Shown here in pieces: positions 33,606-45,645 of a DNA stretch of 64,000 nt. The notes beneath the pieces were generated by a model. That model saw only the letters and a list, made by a program, of their open reading frames with translations, ran no database searches and was not told where the DNA came from. The position numbers and the translations under genes were made by a program. How positions within the stretch are numbered: the first letter of the stretch is position 1; the number at the start of each line of letters is the position of its first letter. This stretch comes from Emticicia soli (GTDB lineage Bacteria; Bacteroidota; Bacteroidia; Cytophagales; Spirosomataceae): contig NZ_JBBEWC010000003.1 of NCBI RefSeq assembly GCF_037860775.1, forward strand, positions 62,001 to 126,000, given 5' to 3'.

Positions 33606-35588
33606 ATGCCGAGAATACTTTTTGCTGTAATAGCCTCTATAATAATACTACTGTCTTGTTCGGAGAACAAAACTAACGATTTGCTTTATCAAAAGCCTTC
33701 TGAGGAGGTATTGGATCAATATTCGACTTATCTGAGCGATGAGAGAAACTTTCAGGATAGTACTTATCTGCCTTTTTTTTATAACCGATATTATCAGCTA
33801 ATTACCGAAAATAAAATTGATTCGGCAGCACAGGTGGTATTCTGGGCCGGCAAAACTATTTCAAGGAATTATAAGTACAATGCTGCCTTTGAACGCTTGA
33901 CTCTTGATTTTGTGTCTAAGTATGGTTCTCAAATTCCTAAACGTTACTATTCTGGTATTTATACCAACATCGGTAATACCTATTGCGATAATGGGAAGTT
34001 TGATAGTTGTGCCTATTACCTCAACAAAGGCCTTGTTGAGCCTGAAGATTATTATACGTATCAGAACATAGCTACTCTGAACTATAACCTGATATTTGCT
34101 TATCTGAATACGGGTAAGCTGGAGCACTCTTTAAAGTCGGCTTTTGATGGCTTGGAGATGTTTGAAAAACAAAATGATAGTACTTTTCAGGCTGCGACTT
34201 ATTCGGGTATTGCCTGTATCTATCGTTATCAGGACGATTACCCTGAAGCTGAAAAATATGAAAACAAGGGCTTTGAGATTGTTAAGCAAACCAAAGATAC
34301 GAATGTACTTTTGGTAGTTTCATTAAATAAAATATCACTTTACTCCCAGATGGATCATCCTAATTTATATCCGTTTATAGATTCTACTATGAACGTATAT
34401 AGACAATGGAGTAAAAAAACAGAAGAAAAGACTTTATCAATTAAGAGTTGGTATGCCTTCAAACTAGTTCGTGAAAATAAACTAGCCGAGGCAAAGAAAA
34501 TTCTTGACAACATAAAGCCCTTAACTCTATCAATGAGTGATTATACCACACTAGATTATTATTATAATGCGGCCACAGAGTATGATTTAAAAGCAGGGAA
34601 ACCATCGGAAGAAGTTGATTTTTATATTGGAAAAATTCCGGAATTTAAAGAGAACGAAGATTATCTACGATTGGTACTATTTAACCAGATACTACATGAT
34701 GATGCGCTTGTGAAAGGAGATTATAAAGCCGCCCGGGAATATCTGGCGGCTCAAAAGATTGCACAGGATAGTCTTTCTAATAGAAATCTGAGAATAAAAG
34801 TAAAAGAACTCGACAAGAAGTATCAGACCGAGAAAAAAGAGCAACAAATAGCACTTCAAGAAAAGGAAATTACACAAAAAAATACCTTTATTGCACTTTT
34901 GATAATGTCACTTGTTGGGATTCTGGCTGCTATAGTGGCTTATTATTTATGGCAAAGGCAAAAGACTTTGAAACAAGAAAAGGAGGTTAGTATGAACTTT
35001 ACAAAGCAACTTTTAGAAAGCACAGAAGAAGAAAGAAAACGGATTGCAGGCGACTTGCATGATAGCATAAGCCACGAACTGCTGGCTTTAAAAACGACTT
35101 TAAGCCAGGATATTAAGGTTGTGAGCAGTAAAATTGATACAATCATAAACGACATCAGAGGTATCAGTCGAAATCTGCATCCTGTAATGTTTGATAAAAT
35201 AGGTCTGATTCCGAATATTGAACAATTGATTGAGCGTATACAGAATCAGAATAATTTCTTTATAAGTACCGAACTCAACTATTCAGGCTCTTTGAGCTCG
35301 GCCAATGAGTTACAAATTTATAGGGTGATTCAGGAGGCATTAAGTAATATTATTAAATATGCTAATGCGCATGCAGCTAAAATTACGATAGAAGAGCAGG
35401 CAAGCCGCATATTAGTAGAAATAAAAGATAATGGAAAAGGCTTTAATGTAAAAGAGGCCATTACTAGTGGCAAGGCGTTTGGCCTTCATAATATTATTGA
35501 GAGAAGTAGAGTAATTGGTGGAGAAGCGCAAATCAATTCGTCGGCTGAAGGTACTGTTATCACAATTAATATCCCTACGAAAATATGA
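33606..35588 (+). CDS. TPR sensor histidine kinase (NarX/LuxR-partner type), lipoprotein
   Basis: 660 residues. Lipobox IIILLSCSEN near residues 12-21. TPR-like periplasmic helices about 80-400 (GNTYCDNGKFDSCAYYLNKG), membrane span about 428-448 (FIALLIMSLVGILAAIVAYY), then a HisKA_3 domain with H485 in RIAGDLHDSISHELL and an HATPase end (IKDNGKGF ... GLHNIIERSRVIGGEAQINS). Overlaps its response regulator by four bases (ATGA), so strictly coupled. Signal unknown. The CRISPR array starts just after this pair. Confidence 0.92.
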   Translation: MPRILFAVIASIIILLSCSENKTNDLLYQKPSEEVLDQYSTYLSDERNFQDSTYLPFFYNRYYQLITENKIDSAAQVVFWAGKTISRNYKYNAAFERLTLDFVSKYGSQIPKRYYSGIYTNIGNTYCDNGKFDSCAYYLNKGLVEPEDYYTYQNIATLNYNLIFAYLNTGKLEHSLKSAFDGLEMFEKQNDSTFQAATYSGIACIYRYQDDYPEAEKYENKGFEIVKQTKDTNVLLVVSLNKISLYSQMDHPNLYPFIDSTMNVYRQWSKKTEEKTLSIKSWYAFKLVRENKLAEAKKILDNIKPLTLSMSDYTTLDYYYNAATEYDLKAGKPSEEVDFYIGKIPEFKENEDYLRLVLFNQILHDDALVKGDYKAAREYLAAQKIAQDSLSNRNLRIKVKELDKKYQTEKKEQQIALQEKEITQKNTFIALLIMSLVGILAAIVAYYLWQRQKTLKQEKEVSMNFTKQLLESTEEERKRIAGDLHDSISHELLALKTTLSQDIKVVSSKIDTIINDIRGISRNLHPVMFDKIGLIPNIEQLIERIQNQNNFFISTELNYSGSLSSANELQIYRVIQEALSNIIKYANAHAAKITIEEQASRILVEIKDNGKGFNVKEAITSGKAFGLHNIIERSRVIGGEAQINSSAEGTVITINIPTKI

Positions 35589-36208
35589 GAATACTTCTTG
35601 CTGATGATCACCCTCTTACGCTGATGGGGACTAAGGCTTTTGTAGAGGCTTTGGGTTATATGGTAGAAGATGTATGTTCGAACGGGATAACTGCGTTTAA
35701 CCTGATTTCGACACATAAACCAAATATTGCCATTCTGGATATTAATATGCCCGGAATGGACGGGCTTGAAGTATTGGAGAAAGTGAATCGGCATAAACTA
35801 CCTACCCGAGTTATTCTGCTAACAATGCATAAAGAAATGACTATCTTCAATAAAGCCAATCAGTGGGGAGTAGCGGGTTATATCTTGAAAGAGCATGCTC
35901 AAGAAGAGCTACAGAAATGTCTGGAAGTAGTGAAAAGAGGGGAGCAGTATGTAAGTAAGAACCTTGAAAGTGATTTAGTGATTGATGCCCCTACCTCAGA
36001 CCAGAATTATACTATTGAAAAGCTTACTTTTACAGAGAAGAAAATTTTAGAATTGATAGCTCAGCAAAAAACTTCTAGGCAGATAGCAGATATGCTCTTT
36101 ATTTCTGAGAAGACAGTTGAGGGCCATAGGAGCAGTATTATTCAGAAACTCGAGTTACCCAAAGAAAAAAACACTCTGCTCATATGGGCTACGAAACATT
36201 TTAAATAG
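35585..36208 (+). CDS. NarL/LuxR-family response regulator
   Basis: 207 residues. Receiver domain with D52 in ILDINMPGMDG and K102 in YILKEHA; C-terminal LuxR helix-turn-helix (EKKILELIAQQKTSRQIADM, then LFISEKTVEGHRSSIIQKL). Partner of the TPR kinase with which it overlaps. The stop lies four bases before the decayed first CRISPR repeat, so no terminator is visible and transcripts may run into the array in the antisense direction. Confidence 0.93.
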   Translation: MRILLADDHPLTLMGTKAFVEALGYMVEDVCSNGITAFNLISTHKPNIAILDINMPGMDGLEVLEKVNRHKLPTRVILLTMHKEMTIFNKANQWGVAGYILKEHAQEELQKCLEVVKRGEQYVSKNLESDLVIDAPTSDQNYTIEKLTFTEKKILELIAQQKTSRQIADMLFISEKTVEGHRSSIIQKLELPKEKNTLLIWATKHFK

Positions 36209-36211
36209 CGG

Positions 36212-39200
36212 TCTTCAATCCCTGGATGGTGCGATTGAGATTCACGTTCTGCTTCATCCGCATAATCGGGAAAATCGGGTTTCAATTCCTAAATGGTGCG
36301 ATTGGGAGAATTTGACCTTTGTCGGTTCTGACTACGTTTGGATTAGTTTCAATTCCTAAATGGTGCGATTGGGAGACTCGTTTGAATATTTAAAAAAGCA
36401 GAAAAAACGAAAGTTTCAATTCCTAAATGGTGCGATTGGGAGGGTGATAATTTGCCTAAAGATTGCGGCGTGGATAGAGTTTCAATTCCTAAATGGTGCG
36501 ATTGGGAGGTACGTTTGAAAAAACATATCTAGGCGCATACAGCAGTTTCAATTCCTAAATGGTGCGATTGGGAGCTCCTCAGCCAGTACGGGCCTGGCAA
36601 AACAATTACAGTACGTTTCAGTTCCTAAATGGTGCGATTGGGAGAGCGACCAAATAGTGTTTACGATTGATGGCGACAGTAGTTTCAATTCCTAAATGGT
36701 GCGATTGAGAGGTTGCCGATAATAACCATCTTCGAACTACCAAACGAGTTTCAATTCCTAAATGGTGCGATTGAGAGTAAAACTTGGAAAGGATACTTGG
36801 ATGGCAAAAAAGTAGTTTCAATTCCTAAATGGTGCGATTGAGAGTTGCAGCTTATCTGCTTTTTGTTCTCCTGTGTTCAGTTTCAATTCCTAAATGGTGC
36901 GATTGAGAGTTACCCCACTTCTGGACAAATATGATAAGCTTTCAAGTTTCAATTCCTAAATGGTGCGATTGAGAGTATGGGAAACAAGGTATATTAAAAG
37001 AAGCATGGATGTTTCAATTCCTAAATGGTGCGATTGAGAGGATAATATGTGTGTCGGGTATAATATGAATTATGGTGTTTCAATTCCTAAATGGTGCGAT
37101 TGAGAGCCAATATCTACGCTTTAATTTTTGCCACGGGTGAAATGTTTCAATTCCTAAATGGTGCGATTGAGAGAAAAATTCCAGAAAAGGGCGAGACAAA
37201 TAATCCAAAGTTTCAATTCCTAAATGGTGCGATTGAGAGAATTTAAACTCCAATCGTACCATTGCCACTTTCGGGGTTTCAATTCCTAAATGGTGCGATT
37301 GAGAGTTGAGGACCTCTAAATTTAGTATTAAGTAGTTTACCTGTTTCAATTCCTAAATGGTGCGATTGAGAGTATTGCAATCAGTCCGGGTAAATTTACC
37401 CCTCCAGTAGTTTCAATTCCTAAATGGTGCGATTGAGAGAATGCATGGATAGCTACACAAACAGGTACAATTTTGTTTCAATTCCTAAATGGTGCGATTG
37501 AGAGTTCGGCCGCTGTGGGTACTGCTATTGCTGATATTTTGTTTCAATTCCTAAATGGTGCGATTGAGAGTGTTGTAGACTATGAGATAAAAGGTGATGA
37601 CATTGATGTTTCAATTCCTAAATGGTGCGATTGAGAGGATTTATATGCGTTATCTATTGGACGTTGAAGAGATGTTTCAATTCCTAAATGGTGCGATTGA
37701 GAGAGATATTAAAAGAGAAGAGCTTAAGAAGATAAAAAAGTTTCAATTCCTAAATGGTGCGATTGAGAGATACCCCGCCATTTGCGCTTCTATTTTCGCA
37801 ACGTCGTTTCAATTCCTAAATGGTGCGATTGAGAGCAACTTCAAATATCGACCTTGCAGCCTGCCGACTATGTTTCAATTCCTAAATGGTGCGATTGAGA
37901 GAACAACTGGAAACAGACAGGTAACACGGGGTCGATGGTTTCAATTCCTAAATGGTGCGATTGAGAGCTTACAGTTATAAGAACACCAAACAATATGAAA
38001 ACTGTTTCAATTCCTAAATGGTGCGATTGAGAGACCCGTGTTGACAGGTGATAATCTTTTTGCGTTTACGGTTTCAATTCCTAAATGGTGCGATTGAGAG
38101 TGTTGAATTTGAGACTAATACAGTTGTCAAAGTTCTGTTTCAATTCCTAAATGGTGCGATTGAGAGTAGTACTGTTTTATCCTGAATAGCACCGATTGCA
38201 CCTGTTTCAATTCCTAAATGGTGCGATTGAGAGCATATAGGCCGATGGATAGGATTACTAGCGATTTTAGTTTCAATTCCTAAATGGTGCGATTGAGAGC
38301 TATTGACTCTACAAGGCAACAAAACGCCAAATACTTGTTTCAATTCCTAAATGGTGCGATTGGGAGTATTTTTTCGCCAACCAATCTTCATCTACTTCTA
38401 TAGTTTCAATTCCTAAATGGTGCGATTGGGAGGGTAGCTTCGTGTCCGGGTGCTGCTGTGCCATGTCTCGTTTCAATTCCTAAATGGTGCGATTGGGAGA
38501 TTGTAGGAGCTTATTTGCAGCTCTCAATCATAGTAGTTTCAATTCCTAAATGGTGCGATTGAGAGACTAGACCAATACATACACTACAAGAGCGAAGCCA
38601 GTTTCAATTCCTAAATGGTGCGATTGAGAGATTCACAGCTCAGTTGCCTGGTATTGCCGGGCACATGTTTCAATTCCTAAATGGTGCGATTGAGAGTATT
38701 TTGGTGCTAATAACCATCCGGCCGAGTTTGATAGTTTCAATTCCTAAATGGTGCGATTGAGAGCTTGAGCCGGCACGCTTGAAGTACTTGCCCGGCAGAT
38801 GTTTCAATTCCTAAATGGTGCGATTGAGAGTGAACGGGAAATTGTGCCTGCGAGATGTGGAAAGTGGTTTCAATTCCTAAATGGTGCGATTGAGAGGCAA
38901 CGAGAAGAAGACAAAAGACTAGATACATGTTTCAATTCCTAAATGGTGCGATTGAGAGAGCAAAAGGGGTAAAAGATAGTGTCCTGTATTTTAAGTTTCA
39001 ATTCCTAAATGGTGCGATTGAGAGTTCCGAGCACAAATAGAATGCCTATTAGCGGAAAAAGTTTCAATTCCTAAATGGTGCGATTGAGAGACCGCTATGA
39101 GCTCACCTTTACCCGGACACGGGTACTGTTTCAATTCCTAAATGGTGCGATTGAGAGACAGGATACTATCAAAAATGTTATCAAATCCACAAAGTTTCAA

Positions 39201-42200
39201 TTCCTAAATGGTGCGATTGAGAGAAATAGCAGCCGCAAATAAAAAGCGGGCGCAATTAAGTTTCAATTCCTAAATGGTGCGATTGAGAGCATTGTTGAGT
39301 TTCAGGCTTGTGTGCCTGTTGCATTGTTTCAATTCCTAAATGGTGCGATTGAGAGATTAGGAAAGGAATTATCCGAGGTTGTTTTAGTATAGTTTCAATT
39401 CCTAAATGGTGCGATTGAGAGAGTGAATTTTGCCAGCCTATTAATTGTGCCCGAAATGTTTCAATTCCTAAATGGTGCGATTGAGAGTAACGGGTACGCA
39501 TTGCGTATGTACACGAGAGGTGTTGTTTCAATTCCTAAATGGTGCGATTGAGAGAGAAAATGCAAAGGAAAAGAAAACAGGGATAGCAGAGTTTCAATTC
39601 CTAAATGGTGCGATTGAGAGTTCGGATGGAGTAAACAGCGAGATGCATACATCTATGTTTCAATTCCTAAATGGTGCGATTGAGAGATCTTAGCTAAAAC
39701 ACAAAAGCCGGAAACCTACAAAGGTTTCAATTCCTAAATGGTGCGATTGAGAGAAACTTATAATCAGATACCCGAACACTTTCGAAAACGTTTCAATTCC
39801 TAAATGGTGCGATTGAGAGTGGGGCTTGAAACGGCGTTGGATAATCTGCGCAAGAGTTTCAATTCCTAAATGGTGCGATTGAGAGTGGGGCTTGAAACGG
39901 CGTTGGATAATCTGCGCAAGAGTTTCAATTCCTAAATGGTGCGATTGAGAGTGGGGCTTGAAACGGCGTTGGATAATCTGCGCAAGAGTTTCAATTCCTA
40001 AATGGTGCGATTGAGAGTGGGGCTTGAAACGGCGTTGGATAATCTGCGCAAGAGTTTCAATTCCTAAATGGTGCGATTGAGAGGCCTCAGCCTTGGCTTT
40101 CCACTCATCACGCTCTTTTAGTTTCAATTCCTAAATGGTGCGATTGAGAGGCAAGTACGCCCAGCAGTATTTTCAGCAAATATTTTAGTTTCAATTCCTA
40201 AATGGTGCGATTGAGAGGTTCCTCCAAAAATATTTCCTGAACTTGTTGAAATATAGTTTCAATTCCTAAATGGTGCGATTGAGAGTTTGACATTTTTCCA
40301 TAATTTGTACCGTTAGTTGTTGTTTCAATTCCTAAATGGTGCGATTGAGAGCGTCTTCTGCCGCTATTGCTGTAAGTAAGTTAGCTAAGTTTCAATTCCT
40401 AAATGGTGCGATTGAGAGTTGGCAAAAACCCGGCATTCCCTGATATAAGTCAAATGTTTCAATTCCTAAATGGTGCGATTGAGAGGAAAAAGTATTAGTT
40501 CGAGACTCCGAAAACGATGAAGTTTCAATTCCTAAATGGTGCGATTGAGAGATAAGGCTTGCCTTTGCCTTTTCCCCACTCCTCAATGTTTCAATTCCTA
40601 AATGGTGCGATTGAGAGCAAATGTTTACAGAAACCCTTAAGAACATTAATACTGTTTCAATTCCTAAATGGTGCGATTGAGAGAACCGGCTGCGCCATGT
40701 CGTAGACGGTCTTCACCTTAAGTTTCAATTCCTAAATGGTGCGATTGAGAGTACAAGTGAGACAATCAGGCTGATGCGCACACAAATGTTTCAATTCCTA
40801 AATGGTGCGATTGAGAGTACAATTGGCGGAAAACAAGGCTATTGGGTGGTAATGTTTCAATTCCTAAATGGTGCGATTGAGAGCGCTAAAATAGCCCTAC
40901 GTAAAGGTCAGTTTGAGATGTTTCAATTCCTAAATGGTGCGATTGAGAGTTTCTAGGATTAAATTGCTTAACCTCTATAATTGCAGTTTCAATTCCTAAA
41001 TGGTGCGATTGAGAGGGACAATCCATCGTTTGCGGCCAATTTTTCAACAGTGTTTCAATTCCTAAATGGTGCGATTGAGAGAGCAGCAAACCCAGACGCA
41101 AAACTCGTGGTTAGCTTGTTTCAATTCCTAAATGGTGCGATTGAGAGAAAGTCCATCCCATTTCCTAACAACTTCGCTTCAGGGTTTCAATTCCTAAATG
41201 GTGCGATTGAGAGTGTTTTACAAAACGTTTGGGGTTATAGCAGTTCCGTAGTTTCAATTCCTAAATGGTGCGATTGAGAGTATAGATATTTTCGGCCTGC
41301 TCAAAGATTCTTTCTAGTTTCAATTCCTAAATGGTGCGATTGAGAGTATTACCCAAGCCCCATAACTTATCAAATCAAAATTGTTTCAATTCCTAAATGG
41401 TGCGATTGAGAGATTTCTTTAATTGATGATTTACAGTTAGCCTTAGCTGTTTCAATTCCTAAATGGTGCGATTGAGAGATTATCTCTATGGATTGAGAAA
41501 TATCTACTTTCTCTTGTTTCAATTCCTAAATGGTGCGATTGAGAGTTATTACCCAAGCCCCATAACTTATCAAATCAAAATTGTTTCAATTCCTAAATGG
41601 TGCGATTGAGAGATTTCTTTAATTGATGATTTACAGTTAGCCTTAGCTGTTTCAATTCCTAAATGGTGCGATTGAGAGATTATCTCTATGGATTGAGAAA
41701 TATCTACTTTCTCTTGTTTCAATTCCTAAATGGTGCGATTGAGAGTTATTACCCAAGCCCCATAACTTATCAAATCAAAATTGTTTCAATTCCTAAATGG
41801 TGCGATTGAGAGGGTTGTAAAAAGTTATTAAGTCGGTAGAATAGCCAAGTTTCAATTCCTAAATGGTGCGATTGAGAGACGGCAACAGGCGTGCCAGCTG
41901 CAAATCGCTATAAAGTTTCAATTCCTAAATGGTGCGATTGAGAGTCGAATGATTGAGAGCGGACGAAAAGCTATTGAAAAGTTTCAATTCCTAAATGGTG
42001 CGATTGAGAGTACGCTTGCGTCTGCTAACCCGAACGTTAAGGCATCGGTTTCAATTCCTAAATGGTGCGATTGAGAGTAAAGATAAGGCTCGTCTTTATC
42101 ACTCTTGATAAGTGTTTCAATTCCTAAATGGTGCGATTGAGAGGCTTTTACAATACTATTTATCTATCGGATAGGTTTTGGTTTCAATTCCTAAATGGTG

Positions 42201-45200
42201 CGATTGAGAGTTACTTATGTAGTAAACATAATTATCTTCTGATTCAGTTTCAATTCCTAAATGGTGCGATTGAGAGCCCGGAGCCTCCACCGCCGACATT
42301 ATCATTTACGAATGTTTCAATTCCTAAATGGTGCGATTGAGAGAGAAACCTTTATGATTCCAAAACACATTTTTTTAATGTTTCAATTCCTAAATGGTGC
42401 GATTGAGAGTCGAATGATTGAGAGCGGACGAAAAGCTATTGAAAAGTTTCAATTCCTAAATGGTGCGATTGAGAGAATTAATGAAAGGCGCTGCAATTGT
42501 ACCCTCAACCGGGTTTCAATTCCTAAATGGTGCGATTGAGAGGCTTCTGTGCGGGCCGCAATCAACTCTTTGGCTTTTGTTTCAATTCCTAAATGGTGCG
42601 ATTGAGAGGGCCGATGTGATAGGTATTGCCACATTTTCGCCATGTTTCAATTCCTAAATGGTGCGATTGAGAGGGCTTGTACTGCCATTATGCTTTAATT
42701 TCTACTGCGTTTCAATTCCTAAATGGTGCGATTGAGAGTCCAATTTAGCTTGTACCTTTTGCGCTTCTTCATCAAGTTTCAATTCCTAAATGGTGCGATT
42801 GAGAGAATGCTACAATCGAGGGAAATGTAGGTATAGGAGCGTTTCAATTCCTAAATGGTGCGATTGAGAGTATGTGAGCAAGGTGCTTACTGCTAATGTT
42901 TCAGATAGTTTCAATTCCTAAATGGTGCGATTGAGAGAAAGAGTTTGAAGGAAATTAGCTTGAAAGATACTAGTTTCAATTCCTAAATGGTGCGATTGAG
43001 AGTTTTTTTCAAATTTAACCCTGCATCCCAACAGGTTTGTTTCAATTCCTAAATGGTGCGATTGAGAGACCAAAACAACACCCAATACTTTTTTCTACAA
43101 CAAGTTTCAATTCCTAAATGGTGCGATTGAGAGCAGGCCTTTTTCACCCAGTGCTCTGAGGCAGGCCTTTGTTTCAATTCCTAAATGGTGCGATTGAGAG
43201 GGCTTCTGTATCGGCTGTAAAACAGGTGCTTTGCATGTTTCAATTCCTAAATGGTGCGATTGAGAGTTGAAAATGGCGCAAAAGATATTCTATTTATCAC
43301 TAGTTTCAATTCCTAAATGGTGCGATTGAGAGGACTTAATACCATGTCGCTCACCTGCTATCATCGTAGTTTCAATTCCTAAATGGTGCGATTGAGAGTT
43401 GAAGATATGATTGTGTTAACTGTTTCTCTTTCAGAGTTTCAATTCCTAAATGGTGCGATTGAGAGTTTCTACGGACAAATTTCCGTTAATTAAAAACAGT
43501 TGTTTCAATTCCTAAATGGTGCGATTGAGAGATAATACCCCACTACCATTGTAGTAGGCTATTGCATGTTTCAATTCCTAAATGGTGCGATTGAGAGAAT
43601 TTTATTGAAGAAGCTGCTTTTAAGCCTCTTCCTTGGTTTCAATTCCTAAATGGTGCGATTGAGAGAAACTACGGAAGTTTCTAATTAAATTCCCTATTTT
43701 CGTTTCAATTCCTAAATGGTGCGATTGAGAGTGAGATTCTGCCACATTAGCCCAATTATTTTCGGTTGGTTTCAATTCCTAAATGGTGCGATTGAGAGTG
43801 GGTTATAAAATATCACGGGCTTTGCAAGTCGCAAGTTTCAATTCCTAAATGGTGCGATTGAGAGAATCTGCTTTGCCTGACCAATTTACTAAGTGGTCTT
43901 GTTTCAATTCCTAAATGGTGCGATTGAGAGTCATGTGATTGCTAAGGTTGAAATAGACAGTTCTTGTTTCAATTCCTAAATGGTGCGATTGAGAGTATGT
44001 ATCCGGCATTCGGTAGATTATAACAAGGTTGTTTCAATTCCTAAATGGTGCGATTGAGAGTAAGCGTCTGTAATTTCTCCGGTAGGTGCATCTTCAAGTT
44101 TCAATTCCTAAATGGTGCGATTGAGAGTTCTACAACAAGTTCATAGGTTTTTTCAAAAACATCGTTTCAATTCCTAAATGGTGCGATTGAGAGTTTTAGA
44201 TATTCTAACAACCCAACTGTTTTTAATTAAGTTTCAATTCCTAAATGGTGCGATTGAGAGTAGGGCCTCAGCTAATAACTCAAGGCCCTGAAAACCTGTT
44301 TCAATTCCTAAATGGTGCGATTGAGAGAGGGTGTCCCCCGCTTCCGTTATGTGGGTTGCATGAAGTTTCAATTCCTAAATGGTGCGATTGAGAGCCCCAA
44401 AACCTGACTGAGCGACGGGCGTAAAACCATGTTTCAATTCCTAAATGGTGCGATTGAGAGGGAAAAATACTCGCCATCGTGACGTTATTAGGAACGTTTC
44501 AATTCCTAAATGGTGCGATTGAGAGTATCAGTTAGGTTACAGCTCTAAGTTAGAATCAGAGCGTTTCAATTCCTAAATGGTGCGATTGAGAGACCAAAAC
44601 AATCAAATACAATACTTAAAAGTTTCGACGTTTCAATTCCTAAATGGTGCGATTGAGAGCTTCGTTATTCAATTTAACCTTATTCAGCCCCCCTGAGTTT
44701 CAATTCCTAAATGGTGCGATTGAGAGTAAGGTCGAGAGGCTCGGTAAACTCTGCCATAGTAGGTTTCAATTCCTAAATGGTGCGATTGAGAGGTCGAAGG
44801 CCTGTAAGCACGTTCCCAGCCTTGCGGGTTTCAATTCCTAAATGGTGCGATTGAGAGGCCCAGGGCTTTGTATGTTTTCATTCCTGAAAATCGTTTCAAT
44901 TCCTAAATGGTGCGATTGAGAGATTGCTCCCGAAATCGCCGCAGGAACTTCCATTTTGAGTTTCAATTCCTAAATGGTGCGATTGAGAGTAGGGTATATC
45001 CTGATTATCCAAAAAGTAAAAAATAAGTTTCAATTCCTAAATGGTGCGATTGAGAGATACGAAGCGAACGGATATGATGTTATTATCAACCCGTTTCAAT
45101 TCCTAAATGGTGCGATTGAGAGAGCGTAATTGATAAACTAACCGCACCAGTGCCACTTTAGTTTCAATTCCTAAATGGTGCGATTGAGAGGATTGTTGAA

Positions 45201-45453
45201 AAAACTTCTGACTTAGAAGATGAAGGTTTCAATTCCTAAATGGTGCGATTGAGAGAACCAATGCATTCATCAAATCAAAAGAACTTATCACGTTTCAATT
45301 CCTAAATGGTGCGATTGAGAGTACTGCTTGTTCTGAAAGTAGGGTGTCCGTCAGAACGTTTCAATTCCTAAATGGTGCGATTGAGAGCTCAAGCCCGTTC
45401 ATCATGCGTTTTGCTTTGTTGGCGTTTCAATTCCTAAATGGTGCGATTGAGAG
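36212..45453 (-). CRISPR. Type I-B CRISPR array with 139 intact repeats plus one decayed repeat
   Basis: 30-base repeats, 35-38-base spacers, period about 66. I counted starts at 36279, 36346, ... 45358, 45424 (139 repeats). A decayed copy with six mismatches is at 36212-36241. In the sense strand the repeat ends with ATTGAAAC (8-nt crRNA handle), and the last decayed repeat is at the left, so the array is transcribed on the minus strand from the leader at the right, next to cas2. About 131 distinct spacers. Repeats 1-6 (36279-36644) and 32-34 (38337-38499) carry GATTGGGAG in place of GATTGAGAG (plus strand). The repeat at 36615 also has CAGTTCC instead of CAATTCC. Confidence 0.99.
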
Positions 45454-45645
45454 CCGTTTGAAAAACGGCTTGTAGTGCGTAAAATAAAGGTTTTTTGTGA
45501 TAAAAATCAAACCAAAAGTCGTCGATGTGTAATAATATGATTTTACTAGGACATCGACGACCATTGATAATCAGCGAGTTATGGTTAATGTGTTGTTTGT
45601 TCAGTATGTCAAAGAACATTTTTTGTGGTGTCCGACGACCACAGC
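45454..45645 (-). promoter_or_regulatory. CRISPR leader with hairpin and paired GTCGTC inverted repeats
   Basis: Next to the last repeat there is a hairpin CCGTTT (45454-45459) / AAACGG (45463-45468). Further out an 11-bp perfect inverted repeat GTCGTCGATGT (45518-45528) / ACATCGACGAC (45551-45561), and a second pair sharing its core, GACGACC (45634-45640) / GGTCGTC (45661-45667, inside the cas2 end). Minus-strand promoter candidate: TTG, 21 bases, TATTTTAC. AT-rich, as usual for leaders. Possible sites for adaptation or leader-binding proteins. Confidence 0.7.

Noticed and set aside
43069..44163. Shared 11-base string (TTCTACAACAA) between two spacers as evidence for overlapping protospacers
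   Set aside because: In about 131 spacers of AT-rich sequence a few 11-base matches are expected by chance; the flanks do not agree.
36618..44841. Many open frames inside the CRISPR array on both strands with a repeating peptide (FQFLNGAIER on one strand, SQSHHLGIET on the other)
   Set aside because: Repeat (30) plus spacer (often 36) is 66 bases, a multiple of three, so the same frame stays open through many units by arithmetic. The peptides are translations of the CRISPR repeat, not proteins.
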